Counted from the first letter of the stretch, positions 20,167-31,269 are shown. The stretch: DNA of 64,000 nt from Psychrobacter sp. MF31 (GCF_012847335.1 NZ_JABBDX010000009.1:1-64000), one strand, 5' to 3'. The notes: generated by a model from the sequence alone, not told the origin. Numbers and translations are program-made.

Positions 20167-20916
20167 TTAAATAACTTTTGCTTCATTTTTAAGTTTATCA
20201 ACCAATTCATCAACTGATCCTACTTTGATACCCGCTTTACGATCCGCTGGCGGCTCAACTTGGATGATTTGTTGTTTTGAAGTCATATCCACGCCAAAAT
20301 CCGCAGGGGTTTTTTCATCAAGCGGCTTTTTCTTTGCCTTCATGATGTTTGGCAATTTGGCGTAGCGCGGCTCATTTAAACGCAAATCGGTTGTGATAAT
20401 TGCAGGCAAATCAAGCGCAACGGTTTGCAAGCCGCCATCAACTTCGCGAGTTACCTTCACTTCATTGCCTTCAACCACTACTTTTGAAGCAAATGTGCCT
20501 TGCGGCGCGCCCATCAATGCTGCAAGCATCTGACCGGTCTGATTGTTATCATCATCAATGGCTTGCTTACCCAGTAAGATGATTTCTGTGCCTTCAGTTT
20601 CAGCAATGCTTTTTAGAATTTTGGCAACTTGAAGCGGATAGGCTTTATCCTCAGTTTGTACCAAAATGCCACGATCGGCGCCGAGGGCTAGCGCTGAGCG
20701 GATTTGCTCTTGAGACTCTTTTGGACCAATAGAGGCGACAATAATTTCATCAATCACGCCCGCTTCTTTGAGCCGAACCGCTTCTTCAACGGCAATCTCA
20801 TCAAACGGATTGATAGACATTTTGGTATTGGTCAAATCCACTGCTGAATGATCTGCTTTCACCCGAACTTTAACGTTATAATCAATAACCCGCTTGACGG
20901 CGACTAGTGCTTTCAT
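20167..20916 (-). CDS. etfB: Electron transfer flavoprotein, beta subunit
   Basis: 249 residues. It binds AMP and forms the heterodimer with EtfA. Family features: [19 protein letters not shown] at the N-terminus, [39 protein letters not shown] and the [20 protein letters not shown] signature. A CGAGGA ribosome-binding site precedes the ATG. First gene of etfB-etfA. Confidence 0.96.
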   Translation of the reverse strand: MKALVAVKRVIDYNVKVRVKADHSAVDLTNTKMSINPFDEIAVEEAVRLKEAGVIDEIIVASIGPKESQEQIRSALALGADRGILVQTEDKAYPLQVAKILKSIAETEGTEIILLGKQAIDDDNNQTGQMLAALMGAPQGTFASKVVVEGNEVKVTREVDGGLQTVALDLPAIITTDLRLNEPRYAKLPNIMKAKKKPLDEKTPADFGVDMTSKQQIIQVEPPADRKAGIKVGSVDELVDKLKNEAKVI

Positions 20917-21420
20917 ACGATCCTCGTTATAGTAATGAATAAAAAGGGCTTATCATAAGCCAAATTTAATATGATTTTTTAATAATTAGGCAACTTTCAC
21001 ATAAGTTTAGTTTGATCTGTCAATAAAATCACAGCAAACCCATCTTAAAGTAACGCCCGTTCGCAATTGCGATTCGCCTCAACTATCTTGCAAGAGCCTT
21101 CACGTTAAATCAAGACGACGCCGTGAATAATGCGTCATAAATTTGTCACCATTAATTAACAAATTTTAGTACTCATAAGTTAAGTTAATTATTTTAATAA
21201 ACTTTTTTCTATTTTTACTAGACAATTATTGCAACGATCAGACTTATATATTATTAAAAAGTTAAGTTTTTAGACAAAAAAAAGCAACCCGATTAAAGGT
21301 TGCTTTTACGATACAGTCTAAACGATAGGATTTGCTTATTCAGCAAATTAATCTGGCGTTGATGTCATTTTAAGCATAAAAGGCTGACTGAATCTCAGAA
21401 AGACTTCCCAAGCTTTAACA
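20917..21420. other. Long intergenic region between etfB and the cold-shock gene
   Basis: About 500 AT-rich bases with no supported gene. The left part must hold the etfB promoter (a TTGCCT / TATTAA pair on the minus strand is possible but weak). The right part (21311-21420) is the 3' untranslated region of the cold-shock gene up to its terminator at 21276-21310. I see no conserved element in the middle. Confidence 0.5.
21276..21310 (-). terminator. Terminator of the cold-shock gene
   Basis: On the minus strand: AAAAGCAACC / GGGTTGCTTTT followed by a T-run. It lies 110 bases after the stop codon, giving an unusually long 3' untranslated region. Confidence 0.75.
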
Positions 21421-21633
21421 TTAGATCGCTTCGATTTGCTCAGCTTGTGGGCCTTTTTTGCCTTCACCTAAAATGAAAGACACTTTTTGACCTTCGGCTA
21501 GGGTTTTGAAACCATTACCTTGGATTGCGCTGTAGTGGGCGAATACGTCTTGTCCGCCGTTATCTTGAGCGATAAAACCAAAACCTTTAGCTTCATTAAA
21601 CCACTTTACAGTGCCTTCAACTTTCTCAGACAT
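21421..21633 (-). CDS. Cold-shock protein (CspA family)
   Basis: 70 residues, a single cold-shock domain. RNP1 (KGFGFIAQ) and RNP2 (VFAHYSAI) single-strand nucleic acid-binding motifs are intact, starting [18 protein letters not shown]. These proteins act as RNA chaperones. TAGGA precedes the ATG. The AT-rich upstream 280 bases could be a long 5' leader as in cspA genes, but I cannot identify a cold box by eye. Confidence 0.93.
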   Translation of the reverse strand: MSEKVEGTVKWFNEAKGFGFIAQDNGGQDVFAHYSAIQGNGFKTLAEGQKVSFILGEGKKGPQAEQIEAI

Positions 21634-21919
21634 AAATTTTCCTAACTTTTTAACGATTGGTGCGACTCAAGTCATCACCGATTGATTGATAAATACCCAG
21701 CTTAATTAAGATAAGAACATTAATCGCGATACTTTTATACCTTAATGATATTTCAGTATTTTTAATCAAAATCCCCTGAGTACTGTTGTAGTATAGCAGT
21801 TTTTAAATCGATTAACAGAATAAATTAATGAGTTTTGTAAATAATTTCATTTCTTAACAATAAACTTAAGTTCGCAATGAAATTTTACTTGCTAAATGGC
21901 TAGTTTTGCTTTTAACCCG

Positions 21920-22333
21920 TTAAATCCCAATTTTAGGACTGATAAGAACAAATACACAAAGTAGGAAAAATACTTGCGCAAATGACTGACTATAAGCGAT
22001 ATATTTGCTAGGCACGACCAAAGCTTTTGGTGAGTCAGGAATGCCTTTTTTGCGCAAAAGCCTTGAGCCATAAACCCAGCCAACAAGCGTATAAACGCCG
22101 TAAGCCGCTGGGATAACAAGTGCAATCGGAGTCAGATCAATTAGATAAAGCACCGCTACTGAAACAAAAAACCAAACAGTATCTAATAATGAGCTGAGTT
22201 GAAATAGAGTCGATTTAGGCAGCTTTCCACTGTTCTTTTTTAGCATGAATGCCTCAATCCAAATAAAGATGGCAACCATGCCACTAAAAATCACATAGAA
22301 CAGTTGCGGCGTTAGCCCATTTGGAAACGACAT
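21920..22333 (-). CDS. Small integral membrane protein of unknown function
   Basis: About 137 residues with four hydrophobic segments: LFYVIFSGMVAIFIWIEAFML, LLDTVWFFVSVAVLYLIDL, ALVIPAAYGVYTLVGWVYG and AQVFFLLCVFVLISPKIG. The short loops are basic on one side (KKNSGKLPK, RLLRKKG). I do not recognise the family. Start placed at the ATG at 22333; an in-frame GTG lies three codons upstream and no ribosome-binding site decides. Confidence 0.6.
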   Translation of the reverse strand: MSFPNGLTPQLFYVIFSGMVAIFIWIEAFMLKKNSGKLPKSTLFQLSSLLDTVWFFVSVAVLYLIDLTPIALVIPAAYGVYTLVGWVYGSRLLRKKGIPDSPKALVVPSKYIAYSQSFAQVFFLLCVFVLISPKIGI

Positions 22334-22440
22334 TTGAAACACTCACACTTGGATAAAATAACGTAGTTAAATTCAGCGGTCAAAAGCTTTGATCGCCATG
22401 ATAAATAAGGTCGGCGTCTTATGCTTTCAAGGCTTTCATA

Positions 22441-22472
22441 AAAAAACCCATGCCAAAATGACATGGGCTTTA
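22441..22472 (-). terminator. Terminator after ilvC
   Basis: On the minus strand: AGCCCATG / CATGGGTTTTTTT hairpin, 25 bases downstream of the ilvC stop codon. Confidence 0.8.
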
Positions 22473-22496
22473 ATAATGCTTTTTAAGGATTATCGC

Positions 22497-23534
<1,038 letters not shown>

Positions 23535-23645
23535 TCATGGTAAGCCATGGGTCGTTGGTGTAATGGCTTAAATAAGCGTATTACACCGCATTAAAATTAC
23601 TTTAGTTTAAGCTAAACGTTTGGCTTAGCTGTTATTTCATTGATA

Positions 23646-24140
23646 TCAAATGCTCAAAGTCTTTTCACCGCGAGCAATGCCGATGACGCCTGAGCGCACC
23701 ACTTCTAAAATGCGCTCGCGACCAATCACATCGATAAAGCCATCAAGCTTGGCGGTATCACCAACGATTTGAATGGTATATAAATTGCTGTTTACATCGA
23801 CAATTTGCGCGCGAAAGATATCGGCACTGCGCTTAATTTCTTCGCGGTGGCTGCCCGTTGCTCGAACTTTAATCAGCATCAACTCGCGCTCAACGTGAAC
23901 GGTATTGGACAAATTCAATACTTTAACCACTTCAATCAGCTTATGCAGCTGCTTGGTGATTTGCTCAATTTTTTCAGGAGAGGTGATGGTGGTTAATGTC
24001 AACCTTGAAATCGAGGGGTCTTCAGTTGGGGCGACATTTAGCGTTTCGATATTGTAGCCACGCTGAGAGAAGAGTCCAACCAACCGCGACAACGATCCGG
24101 CTTCGTTTTCCATTAATACTGAAATCAGATGCTGCTGCAT
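23646..24140 (-). CDS. ilvH: Acetolactate synthase small (regulatory) subunit
   Basis: 164 residues from the ATG at 24140. An N-terminal ACT domain (LISVLMENEAGSLSRLVGLFSQRGYNIE) binds valine for feedback inhibition; the C-terminal half (IVGDTAKLDGFIDVIG) is the usual IlvN/IlvH C-domain. The start codon overlaps the ilvB stop by one base (TAATG) and is preceded by GGGGAG inside ilvB, so translation is coupled to the large subunit. An in-frame upstream start would lie inside ilvB and is less likely. Confidence 0.95.
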   Translation of the reverse strand: MQQHLISVLMENEAGSLSRLVGLFSQRGYNIETLNVAPTEDPSISRLTLTTITSPEKIEQITKQLHKLIEVVKVLNLSNTVHVERELMLIKVRATGSHREEIKRSADIFRAQIVDVNSNLYTIQIVGDTAKLDGFIDVIGRERILEVVRSGVIGIARGEKTLSI

Positions 24141-25975
24141 TAGGTTCGCTCCCCTTTTGATAACCACATATCGCGCATGGTCTGACCGGCAACTTGCATC
24201 GGGTAGACATGCTCATTTCGATCCACATAAACATCAATAAAGACCAGTTTGTCTTTCATTGCCATCGCTTCGGCAAGCTGTTCTTCCATTTTGCTAGGGT
24301 CAGTAATTTTGATCCCCACATGACCATAGCTTTCAGCAAGCTTAATGAAATCTGGCAAGGAGTCCATGTAAGAGTGGGCGTGACGACCTTCGTAGATCAT
24401 GTCTTGCCACTGTTTTACCATACCAAGCTGAGCATTATTTAAGTTTAAAATCTTCACTGGCAAATTATATTGCAAACAGGTTGACAGCTCTTGGATATTC
24501 ATCTGAATTGAGCCTTCACCCGTAATACAAACCACATCGCGCTCAGGATAAGCAAGCTTTGCTGCCATCGCATACGGCAAGCCAACGCCCATGGTGCCAA
24601 GACCACCTGAATTGAGCCATTGCCGCGGCTCATTGTAAGTATAATAAAGGGCGGCAAACATCTGATGCTGACCGACATCACTTGTGATAATGGCATTGCT
24701 ATGGGTTACGCGATCAAGCGCTTCAATCACACTTTGCGGCTTGATGCCGTTTTCAGTATTGGTATCGTAGCGCAGACCATGACGCTTGCGCCACTCATTG
24801 ATTTGCGACCACCAATCAAGGAGCGCATGTTGGTCTAAAGCTTTGTCATCGCCAATCATCTCAAGCATATCGGTCAATACCGATTTGACATCACCAACAA
24901 TTGGGATATGCGCCATGATTGCTTTAGAAATGGATGCCGGATCAATATCAATATGAATAATGGTGGCATTTGGGCAGAATTTTTTGACGTTATTGGTCAC
25001 GCGGTCATCAAAACGCGCGCCAACGGCTAAAATGACATCGGCGTGATGCATGGTCATATTGGCTTCATAAGTGCCATGCATACCCAGCATTCCTAAAAAC
25101 TGACGATCCGATCCTGGAAACGCGCCAAGTCCCATAAGGGTATTGGTCACGGGCAAATTCAAGCGGTGCGCAAGCTCGGTAAGCTCTTCATTGGCATTGC
25201 CCCAAATCACGCCGCCACCTGAATAAAGCACGGGACGTTTTGCCGCCAGTAATGTTTCAACCGCTTTTTTGATTTGACCAGAATGACCTTTAACGGAAGG
25301 TTGATACGAGCGAACAAACACCTCTTTTGGGTACTCATAAGCGTATTTTTCGTTTGGCGCGGTCATGTCTTTTGGAATATCAATGACCACAGGACCTGGG
25401 CGTCCAGATTCAGCAATATAAAAGGCTTTTTTGACAATGGTTGGAATTTCACTGGCGTGGCGAACTTGAAAGCTGTGTTTGACGATGGGTCGTGACACGC
25501 CAATCATATCCGTTTCTTGAAACGCATCTTCGCCAATAAGGCTGCTTGGCACCTGCCCTGCAATCACCACCATGGGCACTGAGTCCATAAACGCCGTTGC
25601 AATGGCGGTAACGGTATTGGTCGCGCCAGGTCCTGAAGTTGCCAAAACCACGCCCGCTTTTCCAGTCACCCGCGAGTAAGCGTCTGCCATATGTCCGGCA
25701 GCTTGTTCATGGCGAACTAAAATGTGCTCGATATTATCTTGCTGAAATAAGGCATCATAAATATGCAATACCGCGCCACCCGGATAGCCAAAAATGTATT
25801 TGACTCCCTCATCGGTCAGCGCTTGCACCAGCATTTCCGCCCCAGACATCATGACTGGCTTATCGCTACCTTCAGCGAGCAGTTGCTGCTTTTCTTTAAA
25901 ATGTTTAGCGGCATTTCCGGATTGATTGATGCCCGTCATATTAGGGCTTTGCGTGGTTTGCGTCACTGTCGTCAC
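24140..25975 (-). CDS. ilvB: Acetolactate synthase large (catalytic) subunit
   Basis: 611 residues. Thiamine-diphosphate enzyme joining two pyruvates, or pyruvate and 2-oxobutyrate. [14 protein letters not shown], the catalytic glutamate in [25 protein letters not shown] and the ThDP-binding GEGSIQMN...NLNNAQLGM are intact. The start used is a GTG with AAAAGG directly before it. About 40 residues precede the conserved core ([11 protein letters not shown]), so a later ATG at codon 42 or 43 is possible. First gene of ilvB-ilvH-ilvC; see the leader ORFs at 26086-26216. Confidence 0.95.
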   Translation of the reverse strand: MTTVTQTTQSPNMTGINQSGNAAKHFKEKQQLLAEGSDKPVMMSGAEMLVQALTDEGVKYIFGYPGGAVLHIYDALFQQDNIEHILVRHEQAAGHMADAYSRVTGKAGVVLATSGPGATNTVTAIATAFMDSVPMVVIAGQVPSSLIGEDAFQETDMIGVSRPIVKHSFQVRHASEIPTIVKKAFYIAESGRPGPVVIDIPKDMTAPNEKYAYEYPKEVFVRSYQPSVKGHSGQIKKAVETLLAAKRPVLYSGGGVIWGNANEELTELAHRLNLPVTNTLMGLGAFPGSDRQFLGMLGMHGTYEANMTMHHADVILAVGARFDDRVTNNVKKFCPNATIIHIDIDPASISKAIMAHIPIVGDVKSVLTDMLEMIGDDKALDQHALLDWWSQINEWRKRHGLRYDTNTENGIKPQSVIEALDRVTHSNAIITSDVGQHQMFAALYYTYNEPRQWLNSGGLGTMGVGLPYAMAAKLAYPERDVVCITGEGSIQMNIQELSTCLQYNLPVKILNLNNAQLGMVKQWQDMIYEGRHAHSYMDSLPDFIKLAESYGHVGIKITDPSKMEEQLAEAMAMKDKLVFIDVYVDRNEHVYPMQVAGQTMRDMWLSKGERT

Positions 25976-26598
25976 CTTTTATTTGCGGCGTCAATAAGGC
26001 TAAAAGCGGCTTATTGATTTTTATGTCAAGACGATGAGTCTCATACTCATAGAATATGATGATCGAGGTTAGATGATTGATGGTATCATCGGCAATCAGT
26101 GACAAGATGCAGCAGCACCTTTAAAAGAAGCTTATTATTTTTATCCCTCATGATAAGCAAAGGCAATCGCTTTGACGTTATCACGATTTAAATAACAATA
26201 AGTTTGTTTTAGTCATTGTAGACCGATAAGTCCAGAAACGATAACTGCCAACTTAGCTTTTTTGAGCTTAAATTTAGCGGCTATTGTCACAAAGAAATCA
26301 GCTGACCAAGATCACCGATAAGCGCCTTGGAGAAGCGGATTTGCAAGCGCTACGGCAATAAAAAAAGCCGCTCGCTGACCAATCAACAGTTATTATCTTC
26401 GTTAATTTATGCGGTATTGTCAAGAAAAACTTATGATAGTCAATACTAACTAATGGTTATTAAACTTGGTGATCTCATAAGTAAATTTTGTTAAAATAAG
26501 TTCACTTCTTTATTATCGCGCAATCCTTTGCGCGTAGGATCATAAGCCGACTTTGGGCTGATACTTTTTGATGATATTAACGCTTTAAGGATTGCATT
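25976..26598. other. ilvB leader and divergent promoter region
   Basis: About 620 bases between ilvB and the divergent DUF4124 gene. On the minus strand it holds two leucine-rich short ORFs and, just before ilvB, a perfect 8-base stem TCAATAAG / CTTATTGA (25991-25998 with 26010-26017). On the plus strand the part right of 26400 must hold the promoter of the DUF4124 gene. No other gene is supported. Confidence 0.5.
26086..26151 (-). CDS. Candidate ilv leader peptide (21 residues, leucine-rich)
   Basis: Short ORF upstream of ilvB on the same strand. It contains KLLLKVLLHLV: six leucines and two valines in 21 residues, the composition of branched-chain amino acid attenuator peptides. It is followed by several possible hairpins up to the ilvB start. 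There is no clear ribosome-binding site and no obvious hairpin with a U-run, so a classical terminator-type attenuator is not proven. A second short ORF just upstream (26181-26216) contains NLLLF. Confidence 0.45.
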   Translation of the reverse strand: MRDKNNKLLLKVLLHLVTDCR

Positions 26599-27087
26599 AT
26601 GCCTTTATCAATCATGGACGCCAAAACTTGGCTTGTTTGCGCATTGACCACGATTTGCTTGACAGCAAGCATGACCCAAAGTCACGCCATTCAGGTTTAT
26701 AAGTCCATTGGCAGTTTTGGTGAGGTTAAATACAGCCAGTATCCGCCGCAACATGGCAAAAATGTGGAAGTGATTGAATTTCGCAGTGACGGCAGACAAG
26801 CAAGCGCCGGGCAATACGCTGGAAAAACTGATCCCAATCAGCAGCCTGCCACGCCAAGCGCTGAAGATCAGCGCGTCGCTCAACTTGAAGCTAGAATTCA
26901 AGAGCAAGAAGCCAATGCCAACGCCCAGCGCTGTCAGTCTTTAAGAAATAATTTAACCAACTTAAATGTTGGCGGTCGCATCTATGAAATGGACGCCAAT
27001 GGCAATCGCAAATATTTAGACAGCCGCGAGATTGAACTTAAACGCGATCGTGTCCAGCAAGCCATTAGCCAATACTGCGCAAGCTAA
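26599..27087 (+). CDS. Exported DUF4124-like protein
   Basis: 162 residues. The N-terminal hydrophobic segment LVCALTTICLTASMTQSHA is a signal peptide. The mature start IQVYKSIGSFGEVKYSQYPP resembles DUF4124, a short beta domain found at the N-terminus of many exported proteobacterial proteins. A Gln/Ala/Glu-rich coiled-coil-like stretch (about 95-115) follows, then two cysteines (RCQSL, QYCAS) that could form a disulphide. Function is unknown. AAGGA lies eight bases before the ATG. Confidence 0.75.
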   Translation: MPLSIMDAKTWLVCALTTICLTASMTQSHAIQVYKSIGSFGEVKYSQYPPQHGKNVEVIEFRSDGRQASAGQYAGKTDPNQQPATPSAEDQRVAQLEARIQEQEANANAQRCQSLRNNLTNLNVGGRIYEMDANGNRKYLDSREIELKRDRVQQAISQYCAS

Positions 27088-27100
27088 GTTCTTACATAAG

Positions 27101-28831
27101 CTAAATTGTAAAAGCTTCGACCACATGGCGAATGGCTGCTGGCATATCTTGAGCTTGCAGCCCGCGCTGACCAATGACAAGACCATTTTGCTCAAAATGA
27201 TGTGATTTTGAGTTACCATTCACTAAAATATCTCCCGCTAAGCCATGAATCAGTACCGCTTGTGCTAACGGATTTGGTAACTCTGCCAAATCCTTTTGGG
27301 CGAGCAACCCTGCAATGACGCCTGATAACACATCGCCCATGCCAGCGCTTGCCATCCCTGAATTTCCCGTACCACAAACAAACAGCTGATCTTGCAAAAT
27401 AAGCGACCCTGCACCCTTTAATACCCAAGCGCCGCCAAAGTGATTTTGACAAGCATAAATTGCTGACACTCTATCCGCTTCCACATTATCCGCGCTGCTA
27501 TTTAATAAGGTTGCCGCCTCGCCACTATGCGGCGTTAAATAAAGCGATTGCTTTTGGCTAAATGCTTTTAGCTGATCGATTAAAAAATGCTGATCTAAAT
27601 TAAGCGCTGCCAAATGATATAAGCCATCGGCATCAATAATAAGCGGTTTATCATGGTTAATAGCAGCTTGAACATAGTTAATAAATAAGTTTTTTGCAGG
27701 CTTATCGCGACCAAGTCCCATGCCAATGGCAATAACGTCCGCAGCTTTAATCAGCTGACAAACGCCTTGTTCATCATGCAAATCAGCAGTCATAGCATCC
27801 GGCAGTACGGTCAAAAGCGCACTATGAAACGCCTTATGACAAGCTACTGTTAACTTGCCAGCACCCATTGCAAGCGCACTTGCCGATGCCAATATCGTAG
27901 CGCCGCCCATGCCCTGCGAGCCGTTGACTTGATTGCCGCCAATAATGATCACATGACCAAAACTGCCTTTATGGCTATTTTGCTGACGACGCGGAATAGC
28001 GCTAGGTTGCGATAATCTGAGCGCTTTTGGCGGTAGAGCTTGCGGAATTAAAGGCAGATCAATAATGTCCCCGCAATAATCCAAGCCATCTTTGGTATGC
28101 AGCCCTAACTTTCGCGCAATTAAACATAAGGTTACCTCGGCTTTAACGGCAGTCCCATCAAAGACTTGACCTGTTGACGCCATAAGCCCGCTTGGAATGT
28201 CAGCAGCAATCACCCAAGCGTGACTTTCCATTGCCGCTTGATTAAATAACTTAATCGCGTCTTTAAAGACTCCCGTTGGAGCTCGGGATAATCCAATTCC
28301 AAATATAGCATCAACATAAACATCGGCATTTAATAAATGGTGCTGATGTTGATCTTGATCTTGATAGGTATCGGCGATCTCTTTAAAGCACTTATAAGGA
28401 CAGTTTGCCGAAATTGCGAGATCGCGAGCGCGATCGGCACTATTTTCATCAGTCTCGTTTGCCGTTAATTTTTTATGATGACTTTCCGTTACTAAAATAA
28501 CGTGAACCTGCCAGCCTGCTTGCTGCAAATAATGAGCAATTAACCAACCATCGCCCCCATTATTACCCTCACCTACCCAAATTAAAGCGATAGGCGATTT
28601 TGGTCTTGCCGAAAGTTTTGGTCGATAGCCCTTAATAATTTGCTGAGCCATTTGCCAAGCCGCTTGCTGCATCAGCCCAAAGCGATCAAAGCTTTGATCA
28701 AACCAAGCTTGCTCGATTTGCTTTATTTGATCAGCATCATAAAGATCGATTGGCGCAGCGCTTTTATTTAAAGTCAGATGGCACGGCTCTTGAGAATTTA
28801 GCGAGCTAAAAGCATTAACATTGGTCATCAC
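27101..28831 (-). CDS. nnr: Bifunctional NAD(P)HX epimerase / ADP-dependent dehydratase
   Basis: 576 residues. It repairs hydrated NADH and NADPH. The N-terminal YjeF_N epimerase domain shows IALIWVGEGNNGGDGWLIAHYL and a DAIFGIGLSR block; the C-terminal carbohydrate-kinase-like dehydratase domain (from about 290) shows GSFGHVIIIGGN, LIIDADGLYHLA, LTPHSGEAATLL and SAGMGDVLSGVIAGLLAQ. It is somewhat longer than E. coli Nnr (515). It is divergent from queG, as yjeF and yjeS are neighbours in E. coli. Confidence 0.95.
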   Translation of the reverse strand: MMTNVNAFSSLNSQEPCHLTLNKSAAPIDLYDADQIKQIEQAWFDQSFDRFGLMQQAAWQMAQQIIKGYRPKLSARPKSPIALIWVGEGNNGGDGWLIAHYLQQAGWQVHVILVTESHHKKLTANETDENSADRARDLAISANCPYKCFKEIADTYQDQDQHQHHLLNADVYVDAIFGIGLSRAPTGVFKDAIKLFNQAAMESHAWVIAADIPSGLMASTGQVFDGTAVKAEVTLCLIARKLGLHTKDGLDYCGDIIDLPLIPQALPPKALRLSQPSAIPRRQQNSHKGSFGHVIIIGGNQVNGSQGMGGATILASASALAMGAGKLTVACHKAFHSALLTVLPDAMTADLHDEQGVCQLIKAADVIAIGMGLGRDKPAKNLFINYVQAAINHDKPLIIDADGLYHLAALNLDQHFLIDQLKAFSQKQSLYLTPHSGEAATLLNSSADNVEADRVSAIYACQNHFGGAWVLKGAGSLILQDQLFVCGTGNSGMASAGMGDVLSGVIAGLLAQKDLAELPNPLAQAVLIHGLAGDILVNGNSKSHHFEQNGLVIGQRGLQAQDMPAAIRHVVEAFTI

Positions 28832-28944
28832 CTTTTGTCCTTATTTATTTTGTTTTATAAAGGGCTTGGCAGTTATCTTTTTAAATGCAGCGATTTTTAA
28901 CGCTATAATGAACATAGGACAACTTAGTTTAAAATTATAGCGTT

Positions 28945-30105
28945 ATGACCCAAAAATCCCATTCAAATGAAGATTTGCCAAAAGCCTCAGTGATTGAAGT
29001 TAAAGCGTGGATTCGAAGCCAAGCCATAGCGCTTGGGTTTGCCGATTGCGGCTTTATCTCTGTTCACCATCCGTTATTTAAAAAACAAATGGCGCATTTG
29101 CAGCAGTGGCTTGATAAAGGCTACGAAGGTCAATTGCAGTTTTTACATAACAATCATGAGCTGCGAGCCCATCCTGAACAACTGGTCGAAGGCGCAAAAA
29201 CCATCGTTAGCGTTCGCATGGATTATCTTACCGATCCCATTAAACCGCGGACGATTGAAGATGATCTGCGACCCAATCATGCCATCATCGCCCGCTATGC
29301 TCGCGGTCGCGATTATCATAAAACCATGCGCGGTCGTCTTAAGCAGTTAGCCCATCAAATTGCCACAAAGCTTCCAGAATGGCAACATCTTGGCATCTGC
29401 TCTGAGCAAGATTTTGTTTTTCGACCCTTTAGCGATTCTGCCCCTATTTTTGAGCGCGCCATTGCTGATGCCGCAGGTCTTGGCTGGACAGGAAAGCACA
29501 CGCTTTTATTAAATAAATCCGCTGGATCATTTTTCGTATTAGGTGAGCTGTTTATTAGTTTAGACTTACCGGATGATTCGCCCATAACGCCGCATTGCGG
29601 CAGCTGCCAAGCTTGTATTGACATTTGCCCTACCAAAGCCATTGTCGCCCCTTATGAAGTCAACGCCAGCGCTTGCATTTCTTACTTAACCATTGAGCAT
29701 GAAGGCGCAATTGATCTTAAATACCGCCGTGCTATTGGCAATCGTATCTTTGGCTGCGATGATTGTCAGCTGATTTGCCCTTGGAATCGCTATGCCAAAC
29801 TGACGCCCGTTGAGGATTTTTTGCCCCGAAATCGGCTCGATGACAGCAGCTTGCTTGAGCTTTGGCAGTGGTCAGAGGACACCTTTTTAAATAATACCCA
29901 AGGTAGCCCGCTTCGCCGGACGGGATTTATTAATTTTTTACGAAATATCGCCATTGGATTAGGAAACGCGCCGCCAAGTTCTGAAATTATAAGCGCCCTA
30001 TCTCGTCAAAAACATGTCCATAACGCCATGCTTAATGAGCATATTAACTGGGCAATTAATGAGCAAAATCAAAAACTTAAAAAAATATCAACCCAATCGC
30101 TATAG
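28945..30105 (+). CDS. queG: Epoxyqueuosine reductase (cobalamin-dependent)
   Basis: 386 residues. It performs the last step of queuosine synthesis on tRNA, reducing epoxyqueuosine. An N-terminal B12-binding DUF1730 region (YARGRDYH, DSAPIFERAIADAAGLGWTG) precedes two [4Fe-4S] ligand sets: CGSCQACIDICPTKAI and the CDDCQLICPWN block. A short C-terminal tail follows FINFLRNIAIGLGN. Divergent from nnr; the 28832-28944 gap serves both promoters. Confidence 0.96.
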   Translation: MTQKSHSNEDLPKASVIEVKAWIRSQAIALGFADCGFISVHHPLFKKQMAHLQQWLDKGYEGQLQFLHNNHELRAHPEQLVEGAKTIVSVRMDYLTDPIKPRTIEDDLRPNHAIIARYARGRDYHKTMRGRLKQLAHQIATKLPEWQHLGICSEQDFVFRPFSDSAPIFERAIADAAGLGWTGKHTLLLNKSAGSFFVLGELFISLDLPDDSPITPHCGSCQACIDICPTKAIVAPYEVNASACISYLTIEHEGAIDLKYRRAIGNRIFGCDDCQLICPWNRYAKLTPVEDFLPRNRLDDSSLLELWQWSEDTFLNNTQGSPLRRTGFINFLRNIAIGLGNAPPSSEIISALSRQKHVHNAMLNEHINWAINEQNQKLKKISTQSL

Positions 30106-30131
30106 CCATAAAATGGTCTTTTTTATCACTT

Positions 30132-30167
30132 AAAAAAAAGCCTTTTGATTGTCAAAAGGCTTTTTTT
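30132..30167. terminator. Bidirectional terminator between queG and the BON-LysM gene
   Basis: AAAAAAAGCCTTTTGA / TCAAAAGGCTTTTTTT, a near-perfect stem with a three-base loop and T-runs in both directions. Confidence 0.9.
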
Positions 30168-30190
30168 ATTAAATTACTTTATTAGACTGA

Positions 30191-30700
30191 TTATGATTTT
30201 GGAATTCTTAATACTTGTCCTGGATAAATTTTATTTGGATCAGATAATAATGGCTTATTAGCTTCAAAGATTTTCATATAGTCATCTGTTGAGCCATAAA
30301 CGCTTTTTGCAATTTTTGATAAGGTATCACCTGATTGGACGGTATACATGGTAGATTCAGGAGACTGCTGCTCAACGGTAATATTGTCAATAACTTTAGC
30401 AACGTTCTGAACGTTTCCTACGGCAATAATGGCTTTTTCGCGATCTGCTTGCGTTTTTGCCGTTCCACTAATCTCGGCAGTATCCGTTGATCCGGTATAT
30501 TTAACCTTGAGATTGCTGATATTCAAATTTTGCTGTTGAATGCGGTGCAACAAAATATTGGCAACCGATTGTGCTGATGGCTCAGTAGGCTGAACAGGTT
30601 TGCTGGCATCGGCATGAGTTTCTGTTTCTGCTTGGTGTTTGGTATCATCACGATGAAAAATTTTATCACCAACGCTTTTGGCAAAACTAAACACTCCCAT
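30191..30700 (-). CDS. BON and LysM domain protein (Kbp/YgaU-like)
   Basis: 169 residues. A BON domain (about 43-110, VKYTGSTDTAEISGTAKTQADREKA...) is followed by a C-terminal LysM domain (about 118-167: YTVQSGDTLSKIAKSVYG ... NKIYPGQVLRIP). The E. coli homologue Kbp binds potassium in the cytoplasm. No signal peptide is visible here (starts GVFSFAKSVGDKIF), agreeing with that location. GGAGAG precedes the ATG. Monocistronic. Confidence 0.85.
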   Translation of the reverse strand: MGVFSFAKSVGDKIFHRDDTKHQAETETHADASKPVQPTEPSAQSVANILLHRIQQQNLNISNLKVKYTGSTDTAEISGTAKTQADREKAIIAVGNVQNVAKVIDNITVEQQSPESTMYTVQSGDTLSKIAKSVYGSTDDYMKIFEANKPLLSDPNKIYPGQVLRIPKS

Positions 30701-31032
30701 GATCTCTCCTTTATTTGCTTATTATTTATCGTTGTTATAAAAACTAGGCTAACTTTTGTTAAATAAAGTTTTTGTTAAATGCTACTGTTTGCATGACCTA
30801 ATTTTTATAGTTAATATTGAACGAAATATTATTGAACGAAAATAAGTATAGCAAACTGCTGAATATTGCAAAGTAAGCGTATGTTGATTAATGTTAAAAC
30901 CTCGCGACTTTCGTTAATTGAGTATCATTAAAATAAAAAAACCGCCTGATCAAAATCAGACGGTTTTCAAGTCTTATAAAAGCCTTTATTAACAACCTTC
31001 AAAGGCTCCTATAATTAAGACCGTTTCCTGTC
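30701..31032. other. Intergenic region between the BON-LysM gene and acpP
   Basis: 332 AT-rich bases. It contains the acpP terminator (30935-30967) and, near 30815-30841, a tandem repeat of ATTGAACGAAA separated by five bases that may lie in the promoter of the BON-LysM gene. No gene is supported. Confidence 0.5.
30935..30967 (-). terminator. Terminator after acpP
   Basis: On the minus strand: AAAACCGTCTGAT / ATCAGGCGGTTTTTTT with a TTTG loop, about 65 bases after the acpP stop. Confidence 0.85.
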
Positions 31033-31269
31033 TTAAAGCTGAGCTTGAACGTAGTCAATGGCTTTTTGAACGGTAGTCAATTCAGCAGAATCTTCATCAG
31101 GGATGGTGATGCCAAAGTCACTTTCAAATGACATGACCAGCTCAACCAAATCTAATGAATCAGCGCCAAGATCTTCCATAAAAGAAGCATCATTTTTGAT
31201 GTCTTCAACGTTCATTCCTAACTGTTCAGCAACGGCTGACTTAACTCTTGCTTCAGTATCATTACTCAT
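31033..31269 (-). CDS. acpP: Acyl carrier protein
   Basis: 78 residues, very acidic. It carries growing acyl chains in fatty acid synthesis on a 4'-phosphopantetheine attached to Ser38 in the [12 protein letters not shown] motif. Last gene of the fabD-fabG-acpP order. It is separated from fabG by 269 bases with its own promoter candidate, consistent with the high demand for this protein. Confidence 0.98.
   Translation of the reverse strand: MSNDTEARVKSAVAEQLGMNVEDIKNDASFMEDLGADSLDLVELVMSFESDFGITIPDEDSAELTTVQKAIDYVQAQL

Noticed and set aside
26341-26385. A-run and GC-rich stretch that looked like an ilv terminator
   Set aside because: No complementary arm next to the T-run on the minus strand; stem too short on the plus strand.
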